DNA of 64,000 nucleotides from contig NZ_BMRX01000011.1 of the NCBI RefSeq assembly GCF_014648855.1, forward strand, positions 124,001-188,000. The letters run 5' to 3'. Positions 26,372 to 34,241 of this stretch are shown here, piece after piece. Under the pieces are notes generated by a model. That model searched no databases and was not told where the DNA came from. It saw only the letters and a program-made list of their open reading frames with translations. The translations under genes and the position numbers were made by a program. Source of the DNA: Streptomyces parvulus. Lineage in GTDB: Bacteria > Actinomycetota > Actinomycetes > Streptomycetales > Streptomycetaceae. Numbering within the stretch: the stretch's first letter is position 1; every line of letters begins with the position of its first letter.

Positions 26372-28764
26372 GACCCGCCGTGCAGCGTGAGCCGGGGCCG
26401 CGGGGCGTCGGTGCGCCCGGTGCGCGGCGGACGGCTGCCCGCCCGGTACGGCGCCGGCCAGCGGGCACCCGGCCCCTCGTACCCCTGCTCGGCGGCGGCG
26501 TGCAGGGTCCAGTGCGGGTCGTAGAGGTGCGGCCGGGCGAGGGCGCACAGGTCGGCGCGGCCGGCCAGGATCAGCGAGTTGACGTCGTCCCAGGAGGAGA
26601 TCGCGCCCACGGCGATCACCGGGACGCCCGCCTCGTGGCGGATGCGGTCCGCGTACGGCGTCTGGTACGACCGCCCGAACTCGGGCCGTTCGTCGGCCAC
26701 GACCTGCCCCGTGGACACGTCGACGGCGTCCACGCCGTGCGCCGCGAAGGCGCGGGCGATCGCCACGGCCTCCTCCGGCGCGGTGCCGCCCTCGGCCCAG
26801 TCGGTGGCGGAGACGCGCACGGTCATGGGCCGCTCGCCGGGCCACACCGCGCGTACGGCGTCGAAGACCTCCAGCGGGAAGCGGAGCCGCTTCTCCGGGG
26901 AGCCGCCGTAGGCGTCGGTGCGGCGGTTGGTGAGCGGGGAGAGGAAGCCGGAGAGCAGGTAGCCGTGGGCGCAGTGCAGTTCGAGCAGGTCGAACCCGGC
27001 CCGGGCGGCGCGCACCGCGGCGGAGGTGAACTGCTCGCGGATGTCGGTCAGTTGCGCCCGGGACAGCTCGCGGGGCGTCTGGCCGTCCGGCCGGTAGGGC
27101 AGCGGCGAGGGCGCCACCAGGGGCCAGTTGCCGTCGGGCAGCGGCTCGTCCATGCCCTCCCACATCAGCCGGGTCGAGCCCTTGCGCCCGCTGTGCCCGA
27201 GCTGGACGCCGATCGCGGTGCCCGGCGCGCTCGCGTGCACGAAGTCGGTGATCCGCCGCCACGCCTCGCCCTGCCGGTTGGTGTAGAGGCCCGCGCAGCC
27301 CGGGGTGATGCGGCCCTCCGCGCTGACGCAGACCATCTCCGTCATGACCAGGCCGGCGCCGCCGAGGGCGCGGGCGCCCAGGTGGACCAGGTGGAAGTCG
27401 CCGGGGACGCCGTCGACGGCCGAGTACATGTCCATCGGGGAGACCACGACGCGGTTGCGCAGGGTGAGGTCGCGCAGCCGGAACGGGGTGAACATCGGGG
27501 GCGTGCCGACCGCGCAGCCGAACTCGCGCTCCACGGAGCCGGTGAACCCCGCGTCGCGCAGCCGCAGGTTGTCGTGGGTGACCCGGCGGCTGCGGGTGAG
27601 CAGGTTGAAGGCGAACTGCCGGGGCGGCTGGTCCACGTACCGGGCCAGGTCCTCGAACCACTCCATGCTGGCCTTGGCCGCGCGCTGGGTCGAGGCGACC
27701 ACGGGCCGCCGCTCCTCCTCGTAGGCGGCCAGGGCCTCGGCGAGGGAGGGCCGCTCCTCAAGGCAGGCGGCCAGCGCGAGGGCGTCCTCGACGGCGAGCT
27801 TCGTGCCGGAGCCGATGGAGAAGTGCGCGGTGTGGGCGGCGTCGCCGAGCAGGACGGTGTTGCCGTGCGACCAGCGTTCGTTGACCACGGTGCGGAAGGT
27901 GGTCCAGGCGGAGTTGTTGGAGCGCAGCGGGCGGCCGCCGAGGGCGTCGGCGAAGATCTTGGCGCAGCGGGCGGTGGACTCCTCCTCGCCGAGTTCGTCG
28001 AAACCGGCCGCCCTCCAGACCTCCTCGCGCATCTCGACGATGACGGTGGAGGCGTCGGCCGCGTAGGGGTAGCCGTGCAGTTGCATCACGCCGTGCTCGG
28101 TCTCGGCGATCTCGAAGCGGAAGGCGTCCAGGGCGAAGTCGGCGGCCAGCCAGATGTAGCGGCAGCGGTGGCCGGTGACGTGGGGGCGGAAGACGTCGCG
28201 GAAGGCTTCGCGGGTGGCGCTGTGCACGCCGTCGGCGGCGACCACGAGGTCGTGCGTCCGCGCCAGCTCGGCGGGGTCCGGGGCCTCGGCGCCGAAGCGG
28301 AGCCCGACGCCGAGGGCGCGGCAGCGCTCGTGCAGGATCTCCAGGAGGCGGCGGCGGCCGAGGGCCGCGAAGCGGTGTCCTCCGGAGGTGTGGCGGTGGC
28401 CCCGGTGCACGATGTCGATGTCGTCCCAGCGGACGAAGTGGGCCTTCAGGGCCGCGTAGACGTCCGCGTCGGCGTGTTCGATGCCGCCGAGGGTCTCGTC
28501 GGAGAGGACGACGCCGAAGCCGAAGGTGTCGTCGGGGGCGTTGCGTTCGTGGACGGTGATCTCGCGGTCGGGGGCGAGGCGTTTGAGGAGGGCGGCGGTG
28601 TAGAGGCCGCCGGGGCCTCCGCCGACGACGGCGATGCGGTGGGGGTGGTTGAGGCTGTCGGACGGCTGCGGGTGCGTGGGGGCTGGTCGCGCCCCGCGGC
28701 GGAGCCGCACATCGGCACGGTCCCGCGCCCCTTGGGTTGGCATGCTCCCCTGCGCCGAGAACAT
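26359..28764 (-). CDS. Two-domain aryl-CoA monooxygenase/OYE-type reductase (2-aminobenzoyl-CoA monooxygenase/reductase-like)
   Basis: An 801-residue fusion. After a ~40-residue N-terminal extension comes an FAD monooxygenase (IAVVGGGPGGLYTAAL at 44-59, GDAAHTAHFSIGSGTKLAVEDA). The C-terminal half is an old-yellow-enzyme FMN reductase (FTPFRLRDLTLRNRVVVSPM, LELHCAHGYLLSGFLSP, TNRRTDAYGGSPEKRLRF). This architecture is that of Azoarcus 2-aminobenzoyl-CoA monooxygenase/reductase and of proteins annotated as salicylyl-CoA 5-hydroxylase. It would hydroxylate and partly reduce an aryl-CoA ring. I take ATG 28764 (GGGAGG five bases upstream) as start. Residues ~10-35 derive from a dispersed intergenic-type repeat. 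It follows the hydratase gene by two bases. Confidence 0.9.
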   Translation of the reverse strand: MFSAQGSMPTQGARDRADVRLRRGARPAPTHPQPSDSLNHPHRIAVVGGGPGGLYTAALLKRLAPDREITVHERNAPDDTFGFGVVLSDETLGGIEHADADVYAALKAHFVRWDDIDIVHRGHRHTSGGHRFAALGRRRLLEILHERCRALGVGLRFGAEAPDPAELARTHDLVVAADGVHSATREAFRDVFRPHVTGHRCRYIWLAADFALDAFRFEIAETEHGVMQLHGYPYAADASTVIVEMREEVWRAAGFDELGEEESTARCAKIFADALGGRPLRSNNSAWTTFRTVVNERWSHGNTVLLGDAAHTAHFSIGSGTKLAVEDALALAACLEERPSLAEALAAYEEERRPVVASTQRAAKASMEWFEDLARYVDQPPRQFAFNLLTRSRRVTHDNLRLRDAGFTGSVEREFGCAVGTPPMFTPFRLRDLTLRNRVVVSPMDMYSAVDGVPGDFHLVHLGARALGGAGLVMTEMVCVSAEGRITPGCAGLYTNRQGEAWRRITDFVHASAPGTAIGVQLGHSGRKGSTRLMWEGMDEPLPDGNWPLVAPSPLPYRPDGQTPRELSRAQLTDIREQFTSAAVRAARAGFDLLELHCAHGYLLSGFLSPLTNRRTDAYGGSPEKRLRFPLEVFDAVRAVWPGERPMTVRVSATDWAEGGTAPEEAVAIARAFAAHGVDAVDVSTGQVVADERPEFGRSYQTPYADRIRHEAGVPVIAVGAISSWDDVNSLILAGRADLCALARPHLYDPHWTLHAAAEQGYEGPGARWPAPYRAGSRPPRTGRTDAPRPRLTLHGGSQEA
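28661..28735. repeat. Dispersed Streptomyces-type GC-rich palindromic repeat inside a coding region
   Basis: Contains the ggctggtcgcg...cccgcgcccctt pattern that recurs between genes in streptomycetes, with an internal GCGGC-GGA-GCCGC hairpin. Here it falls in frame in the 5' part of the monooxygenase gene, encoding residues ~10-35. Recognised from memory; I could not count other copies. Confidence 0.6.
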
Positions 28765-28766
28765 CT

Positions 28767-29594
28767 CTACCTCCCTCGCCACTTCGGGGGGCGTTTCTCC
28801 GTGAAGGCCGCGTGGAATTCCGCGTAGTCCTCGCCGTTCATCAGGAGGGCCTGGGTGGAGGCGTCCAGTTCGACGGCGGCCGCGAGGGGCATGTCCAGTT
28901 CGGCGGTGAGGAGGGCCTTGGTCTGGGCGTGGGCGAGGGCGGGGCCGTCGGCGAGGCGGCGGGCGAGGGTGCGGGCGGCCTCGTCGGCGCGGCCCTCGTC
29001 CGTCAGCTCGCTGATCAGGCCGATGCGCTCGGCCTCGGGTGCCCGCACCGCGTCGCCGAGCATCAGCAGCCGGGTGGCGTGGCCGAGGCCCACGACGCGG
29101 GGCAGCAGGTAGGCGGCGCCCATGTCGCCGCCGGAGAGGCCGACGCGGGTGAAGAGGAAGGCGAAGCGCGTGGACGGGTCCGCGACGCGGAAGTCGGCGG
29201 CCAGGGCGAGGACCGCGCCTGCCCCGGCGGCGACGCCGTGCAGCGCGGCGATCACGGGGAAGGGGCACTCCCGTACGGCGCGCACGACCTGGCCCGTCAT
29301 CCGGTTGAAGTCGAGGAGCCGGGCGGTGTCCATGGAGAGGGTGGCGCCGATGATCTCGTCGACGTCGCCGCCGGAGCAGAAGCCGCGGCCCTCGCCGGCC
29401 AGGACCAGGGCGCGGACGGACCGCTCCCGGGACAGCTCCGCGAGCAGGTCGCGCAGGTCGGCGTAGGCCTCGAAGGTGAGGGCGTTGAGCTTGTCGGGGC
29501 GGGCGAGGGTGACGGTGGCGACGCCGTCGGCGCGCTCGACGCGCAGGTGCCGCCAGTGGGGGGTGGGAGCGGCGGAGCCGGTGAAGGGACTCAT
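28767..29594 (-). CDS. Enoyl-CoA hydratase/isomerase family protein
   Basis: A 275-residue crotonase-fold enzyme. The oxyanion-hole segments are GRGFCSGGDVDEII (about 69-82) and HGVAAGAGAVLALAADFRVA (~119-138). The position of the usual catalytic glutamates reads GLSGGDMGAAYLLPRVVG, a variant typical of the hydratases that accompany aryl-CoA monooxygenase/reductases rather than of fatty-acid crotonases. It probably hydrates or hydrolyses a ring-derived enoyl-CoA. It is the first gene of the operon with the monooxygenase (two-base gap), preceded by the second copy of the shared operator/promoter element. Confidence 0.92.
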   Translation of the reverse strand: MSPFTGSAAPTPHWRHLRVERADGVATVTLARPDKLNALTFEAYADLRDLLAELSRERSVRALVLAGEGRGFCSGGDVDEIIGATLSMDTARLLDFNRMTGQVVRAVRECPFPVIAALHGVAAGAGAVLALAADFRVADPSTRFAFLFTRVGLSGGDMGAAYLLPRVVGLGHATRLLMLGDAVRAPEAERIGLISELTDEGRADEAARTLARRLADGPALAHAQTKALLTAELDMPLAAAVELDASTQALLMNGEDYAEFHAAFTEKRPPKWRGR

Positions 29595-29654
29595 GACGGG
29601 CGGGGCCTCCTAGGGCGGGCACGGCCTCACTGAGCGTGGTGTCTCGCGGCCCTT

Positions 29655-29699
29655 CGAAGTTATCACCGTTCCGTGACCGTCGTCACGAGGGCGCGATAC
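29655..29699. promoter_or_regulatory. Shared operator/promoter element, copy 2
   Basis: The minus strand reads GTGACGACGGTCA, nine bases, then GATAACTTCG (29655-29686). It contains the perfect inverted repeat GTGAC-CGTC-GTCAC at 29673-29686, with CGATAC at 29694-29699. It is near-identical in sequence and spacing to the element at 22848-22890. The hydratase start is 60 bases downstream. Confidence 0.6.
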
Positions 29700-29826
29700 T
29701 TCCGTCCCTCACCGTGGGGCCGAAGGTCCCGAGGGGTGCCCGTCGAACGGCCCTGACGGGTGCGCCGTACCATTCATACGGTTGAAAGCAGGACAGGACG
29801 CCCTGCTCCACGAAACGGACCCAGCC

Positions 29827-30267
29827 GTGCAAGATCGCTCCAAAGCTCCCGCCTCCTGGCGCATCGCGCTGCCGCACTCCGCCGCGGCGGTGCCGGTGGC
29901 CCGCGCCCTGGTGCGCACGGCGCTGGCCGAGCTGGAGCACACGGCGGACGGCGACACCGCGGAGCTGCTGACGGCGGAGCTGGTGGCCAACGCCGTCGAG
30001 CACACCGCGGGCGGGACGCCGATCGAGCTGGTGGTGGAGCTGATGCCGACCGGCTGCCAGGTCGAGGTGCACGATCCGGACCCGGTGCCGCCCGCCGACC
30101 TCACCCGGCCGGGGATGGAGCCGCCCGACCCGTGGCAGGAACACGGGCGCGGTCTGCTCCTGATCCGCGCCCTCAGCTCGTCCTGCGGTCACCGGCCCAC
30201 CGGCTCGGGCAAGGCGGTCTGGTTCAGGCTTCCTGCGGTACCCGCTCCGCGTCGCTCTCCGGAGTGA
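29827..30267 (+). CDS. Anti-sigma-type ATP-binding protein (HATPase_c, RsbW/SpoIIAB-like)
   Basis: A ~146-residue GHKL-fold protein of the serine-kinase anti-sigma class that is very abundant in Streptomyces. N-box: AELLTAELVANAVEHTAGG; G1-type: EVHDPDPVPP; G2: EHGRGLLLIRALSSSCG. No other domain. Such proteins bind sigma factors or phosphorylate STAS-domain antagonists; no partner gene is adjacent. I prefer the GTG at 29827; an in-frame TTG at 29782 would add 15 residues, and neither has a strong ribosome site. Its 3' end overlaps the convergent permease gene by 44 bases. Confidence 0.85.
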   Translation: MQDRSKAPASWRIALPHSAAAVPVARALVRTALAELEHTADGDTAELLTAELVANAVEHTAGGTPIELVVELMPTGCQVEVHDPDPVPPADLTRPGMEPPDPWQEHGRGLLLIRALSSSCGHRPTGSGKAVWFRLPAVPAPRRSPE

Positions 30268-31666
30268 CCTCCGCGCGCGCCAGGCGGGAGTGCCGGCGCC
30301 CGTAGGCCGAGTACACCAGCAGGCCCACCGCCAGGAACACCGCGAACTGCAGCCAGGTGGCGCCGCCCGTCTCGTACATCAGGTAGAGGCAGAAACCGAC
30401 ACCCAGCAGCGGCGTCACCGGGTACAGCGGCACCCGGAAGGTGCGGGCCAGGCCGGGCTCGCGGCGGCGCAGGGCCAGCACGGAGACGTTGACGGCGGCC
30501 ATGGTGGCGAGGGTGCCGATGGTGCACAGGTTCACGACCGCGTCCAGCGGTGCGAAGGCCGCGGGGAGGGCGAAGACCGCGCCGACGATCAGCGTGCCGG
30601 CGACCGGGGTGGCGGTGCGCGGGGAGACCTTCTCGAAGACCCGCGGGATCAGCCCGTCCCGGGACATCGACATCAGGATGCGGGTCTGGCCGTACATCAC
30701 GGCGAGCACCACCGAGGCGATGGCGACGACCGCGCCGAAGGCGACCACGCCGCCGCCGACCGTGGAGCCCGTGACCTCGTTGACGACGTAGGAGAGCGCG
30801 GCGGGCCGGTCGCCGACCGCGTCGCCCCCGACGGCGCCGATCGCGGACACGGCGACCGCGCAGTAGAGCAGGGTGACCAGGCCGATGCAGACCAGGATGG
30901 CGACGGGGATGTCCCGGCGCGGGTTCTTGGCCTCCTCGCCGGCCGTGGTGATCGCGTCGAAGCCGATGTACGAGAAGAAGGCGGCCGTGGTGCCGGCGCC
31001 GATGCCGCCGAGGCCGGCCGGTGAGAACGGGGTGAGGTTGCCGTCCTTGAAGGCGTAGAAGCCGATGGCGCAGAAGGCGAGCAGGACGGCCAGCTTGAGG
31101 ACCGCCATCGCGGCGGTGGCCCGGGCGCTCTCCCGCACGCCGCGCACCAGCAGGACGCAGGCCAGGGCGATGACGATCACCGCGGGCAGGTTGACCGCGC
31201 CGCCGTCGCCGGGGCCGGCGGACAGGGCGTGCGGCAGCTGGACGCCGAGGACGCTGTCGAGCAGCTCGTTCACGTACTGGCTCCAGCCGACCGCGACCGC
31301 GGAGACCGAGACGCCGTACTCCAGGAGCAGGCACCAGCCGACGAGGAAGGCGGTGCGCTCGCCGAGCCCGGCGTAGGCGAAGGAGTACGAGGATCCGGAG
31401 ACCGGGATCGCGCCGCCCAGCTCGGCGAAGGCGAACGCGGTGAAGACGCAGGTCACCGCGGCGAGGACGAAGGAGACGACGACGGCGGGACCGGCCTCGG
31501 CGACCGAGTCGGACAGGCCGACGAAGATGCCGGTGCCGACGATCGCGCCGACGCCGAAGCAGACGAGCTGGAACAGCCCCATCGTGCGCCGGAGGCCGTG
31601 GCCTTCGCGGTCGGCGCCGGATTCGGCGACGAGGGCGTGGGGGGACTTGATGCGTGCAGCGGGCAT
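30224..31666 (-). CDS. APC family amino acid permease
   Basis: A 480-residue, ~12-TM amino acid/polyamine/organocation permease. The consensus amphipathic region LFQLVCFGVGAIVGTGIFVGLS (GIF motif, ~residues 32-53) and GFDAITTAGEEAKNPRRDIP between TM segments are characteristic of YfnA/CAT-type cationic amino acid carriers. It sits directly downstream of ornithine carbamoyltransferase and arginine deiminase genes, so arginine or ornithine is a sensible substrate guess, though the substrate cannot be read from sequence. ATG 31666 gives a normal cytoplasmic N terminus. The last 44 bases overlap the convergent anti-sigma-type gene. Confidence 0.9.
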   Translation of the reverse strand: MPAARIKSPHALVAESGADREGHGLRRTMGLFQLVCFGVGAIVGTGIFVGLSDSVAEAGPAVVVSFVLAAVTCVFTAFAFAELGGAIPVSGSSYSFAYAGLGERTAFLVGWCLLLEYGVSVSAVAVGWSQYVNELLDSVLGVQLPHALSAGPGDGGAVNLPAVIVIALACVLLVRGVRESARATAAMAVLKLAVLLAFCAIGFYAFKDGNLTPFSPAGLGGIGAGTTAAFFSYIGFDAITTAGEEAKNPRRDIPVAILVCIGLVTLLYCAVAVSAIGAVGGDAVGDRPAALSYVVNEVTGSTVGGGVVAFGAVVAIASVVLAVMYGQTRILMSMSRDGLIPRVFEKVSPRTATPVAGTLIVGAVFALPAAFAPLDAVVNLCTIGTLATMAAVNVSVLALRRREPGLARTFRVPLYPVTPLLGVGFCLYLMYETGGATWLQFAVFLAVGLLVYSAYGRRHSRLARAEVTPESDAERVPQEA

Positions 31667-31769
31667 TGCGGGTGGTGCTCGTTTCTGGTGGTGCGGGGGC
31701 GCGACGGTGGTCGCGCCGACGGGCTCCGGAAGGGGTGGCTCCGGGACCGCCGGACAGCTTAGGGCCTGT

Positions 31770-32777
31770 TCAGGCGAGGGTGGCCACGAGGACGGCCTTG
31801 ATCGTGTGCAGCCGGTTCTCCGCCTCGTCGAAGACCACGGAGTGCGCGGACTCGAAGACCTCGTCCGTGACCTCCAGGGATTCCAGGCCGTAGGCCTCGA
31901 AGATCTCCTGGCCGACCTTGGTGCCCAGGTCGTGGAAGGCGGGCAGGCAGTGGAGGAACCTGACGTCCGGGTTGCCGGTGGCGCGCAGGACGTCCATGGT
32001 CACCGCGTAGGGCGCGAGGGCCTTGATCCGCTCGGCCCAGACCTCCTTGGGCTCCCCCATGGAGACCCAGACGTCGGTGACGACGAACCCGGCGCCGCGC
32101 ACCCCCTCGTACACGTCCTCGGTGAGGGTGATCCGCGCCCCGCTGGACTCGGCCAGCTTCCTCGCCCGGTCGACGACCTCCTGAGCGGGCCAGTACGCGC
32201 GCGGGGCCACGATCCGCACGTCCATGCCCAGCAGGGCGCCGGTGACCAGGTAGGAGTTGCCCATGTTGAAGCGGGCGTCGCCGAGGTAGGCGAAGGAGGT
32301 CTCCGGCAGCGGCCGGCCGGAGTGCTCGGTCATCGTGAGCACGTCGGCGAGCATCTGGGTGGGGTGCCAGTCGTCGGTCAGGCCGTTGTAGACGGGGACG
32401 CCGGCGAAGGCCGCCAGCTCCTCGACCTTGGCCTGGCTGTCGCCCCGGTACTGGATCGCGTCGAACATGCGGCCCAGGACGCGGGCCGTGTCCTTCACGG
32501 ACTCCTTGTGGCCGATCTGCGAGCCGGCCGGGTCGAGGTAGGTGGTCGAGGCACCCTGGTCGGCGGCGGCGACCTCGAACGCGCAGCGGGTGCGCGTCGA
32601 GGTCTTCTCGAAGATCAGCGCGATGTTCCGGCCCCGCAGGTACCGCGTCTCGGCCCCCGCCCTCTTCGCCGCCTTCAGCTCCGCGGCCAGCTCGACCAGA
32701 CCGCGGAACTCCTCCTGGGTGAGATCCAGCTCCTTGAGGAAGTGGCGGCCGGCGAGGGCGGTCGGGACTGTCGCCAT
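31770..32777 (-). CDS. argF: Ornithine carbamoyltransferase
   Basis: A 335-residue cytoplasmic transcarbamylase converting carbamoyl phosphate and ornithine to citrulline. Signatures: FEKTSTRTRCAFEVAA (carbamoyl phosphate site), DDWHPTQMLAD, DVWVSMGE and LHCLPAFHD. It lies next to arginine deiminase, which suggests a catabolic (arcB) role, but two ARG-box-like sites directly upstream argue for ArgR-controlled anabolic ArgF, and I recall the S. coelicolor argF in this position. Both readings remain possible. ATG 32777. Confidence 0.95.
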   Translation of the reverse strand: MATVPTALAGRHFLKELDLTQEEFRGLVELAAELKAAKRAGAETRYLRGRNIALIFEKTSTRTRCAFEVAAADQGASTTYLDPAGSQIGHKESVKDTARVLGRMFDAIQYRGDSQAKVEELAAFAGVPVYNGLTDDWHPTQMLADVLTMTEHSGRPLPETSFAYLGDARFNMGNSYLVTGALLGMDVRIVAPRAYWPAQEVVDRARKLAESSGARITLTEDVYEGVRGAGFVVTDVWVSMGEPKEVWAERIKALAPYAVTMDVLRATGNPDVRFLHCLPAFHDLGTKVGQEIFEAYGLESLEVTDEVFESAHSVVFDEAENRLHTIKAVLVATLA

Positions 32778-32813
32778 GGGGCGCTCCAGAGATGCGGGGT
32801 CGGGACTGACTCC

Positions 32814-32847
32814 TGGAAGTCTATACGACCCTATGAATTTCTATACA
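32814..32847 (-). promoter_or_regulatory. Tandem ARG boxes upstream of argF
   Basis: TGAAT-TTCT-ATACA (32834-32847) matches the ArgR half-site pattern TGAATnnnnATTCA in all but one arm position. A weaker copy TGGAA-GTCT-ATACG (32814-32827) lies 20 bases away, close to the usual tandem spacing. They are AT-rich islands in the arcA-argF gap. Confidence 0.65.
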
Positions 32848-32851
32848 GCCG

Positions 32852-34075
32852 CTACACCGGCCCCCGCTCCACCGGGCAGCTCATGCACCGCGGACCGCCC
32901 CTGCCCCGGCCCAGCTCGCTGCCCGGGATCTCGATCACCTCGATGCCCCGCTTGCGCAGGTGGGTGTTGGTGGTGGCGTTGCGCTCGTAGGCCACCACCA
33001 CGCCGGGCTCGACGGCCAGGACGTTGCACCCGTCGTCCCACTGCTCGCGCTCGGCCGCGTGGACGTCCTGCGTCGCGGTCAGGACCCGGATCTCCCCCAG
33101 CCCGAGCGCGGCGGCGATGGCGCGGTGCATGTGCTCCGGCGGATGGTCGGTGACCTTCAGCTCCTTCTCGCCCGTCCCCGGCTCGATCGTGTAGGAGCGG
33201 AGCATGCCCAGCCCGGCGTACTGCGTGAAGGTGTCGCCGTCGACCATCGTCATCACCGTGTCGAGGTGCATGAAGGCACGCCGCTTGGGCATGTCGAGGG
33301 CCACGATGGTGCGGGCCGAGCCCGCGGCGAACAGCTTGTGGGCGAGCATCTCGACGGCCTGGGGCGTGGTCCGCTCGCTCATGCCGATGAGCACGGCGCC
33401 GTTGCCGATGACGAGGACGTCGCCGCCCTCGATGGTCGAGGGGTAGTCCGCCTGCCCCTCGGACCACAGGTGGAAGGTCTCGTCGCGGAAGAGCGGGTGG
33501 TGCCGGTAGATCGCCTCGAAGTGGACCGTCTCGCGCTGCCGGGCGGGCCAGCGCATGGCGTTGATGGAGACCCCGTCGTAGATCCAGGCCGAGGTGTCCC
33601 GGGTGAAGAGGTGGTTGGGCAGCGGTCCGAGCAGGAAGTCGTCCAGCTCCATGGCGTGGAAGCGCACGGAGGTCGGCTCCGGGTGCCCCTGGAGGAACTC
33701 CCGTTTGGTCATGCCGCCGACCAGCGCCTCGGCGAGTTCGTGGGCGGGCAGGTTCTCGAAGGCGGCCCGGAGATGGTCCGTGGCCAGCACTCCGTACTCC
33801 TTCTCGTCGAAGACCCGGTCCAGGACGAGCCGGCGGGCCGCCGGGACGTCCAGGGTCTCGGTGAGCAGGTCGCCGAAGAGGTGGACGGCGACACCGCGGT
33901 CGCGGAGCACGTCCGCGAACCCGTCGTGCTCGGCGCGCGCCCGGCGCACCCAGAGCACGTCGTCGAAGAGAAGGGCGTCCTTGTTGCTGGGGGTGAGCCT
34001 TTTGAGCTCGAGATCCGGCCGGTGCAGGATGACGCGGCTGAGCCGCCCGGCTTCGGATGCGACGTGGAATCCCAT
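32852..34075 (-). CDS. arcA: Arginine deiminase
   Basis: A 407-residue guanidino-group hydrolase converting arginine to citrulline and ammonia, the expected ADI length. Seen: FTRDTSAWIYDGVSINAMRWPARQRE, EGGDVLVIGNGAVLIGMSERT, the catalytic His-Asp region MHLDTVMTMVDGDTFT, and the C-terminal catalytic Cys in GPRCMSCPVERG. The start ATG 34075 opens with the usual HVASEAGRLSRVILHRPDLEL. No carbamate kinase (arcC) is in the window, so the full ATP-yielding pathway is not encoded here. argF lies 74 bases downstream behind its own ARG boxes; transcription may still run through. Confidence 0.95.
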   Translation of the reverse strand: MGFHVASEAGRLSRVILHRPDLELKRLTPSNKDALLFDDVLWVRRARAEHDGFADVLRDRGVAVHLFGDLLTETLDVPAARRLVLDRVFDEKEYGVLATDHLRAAFENLPAHELAEALVGGMTKREFLQGHPEPTSVRFHAMELDDFLLGPLPNHLFTRDTSAWIYDGVSINAMRWPARQRETVHFEAIYRHHPLFRDETFHLWSEGQADYPSTIEGGDVLVIGNGAVLIGMSERTTPQAVEMLAHKLFAAGSARTIVALDMPKRRAFMHLDTVMTMVDGDTFTQYAGLGMLRSYTIEPGTGEKELKVTDHPPEHMHRAIAAALGLGEIRVLTATQDVHAAEREQWDDGCNVLAVEPGVVVAYERNATTNTHLRKRGIEVIEIPGSELGRGRGGPRCMSCPVERGPV

Positions 34076-34241
34076 GCCTCCATCCTGACCAATCGGGGGC
34101 GCGTTCACCCCCCGCTTCCGCGTGCCCGTGGCCACAGTGCGCCCTCGCGGTGCACCCGTGCGACGCCGGGGCGACGCCGGGATTCCGCGTAGACCGGAGC
34201 GAGGGCCGGAGCACCCGGCCACGTGCCAAGGGGGAGTCCGG

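Noticed and set aside
25849..28827. 992-residue + strand open frame
   Set aside because: Antisense to the monooxygenase and partly to the sulfotransferase in another frame; composition is that of a shadow.
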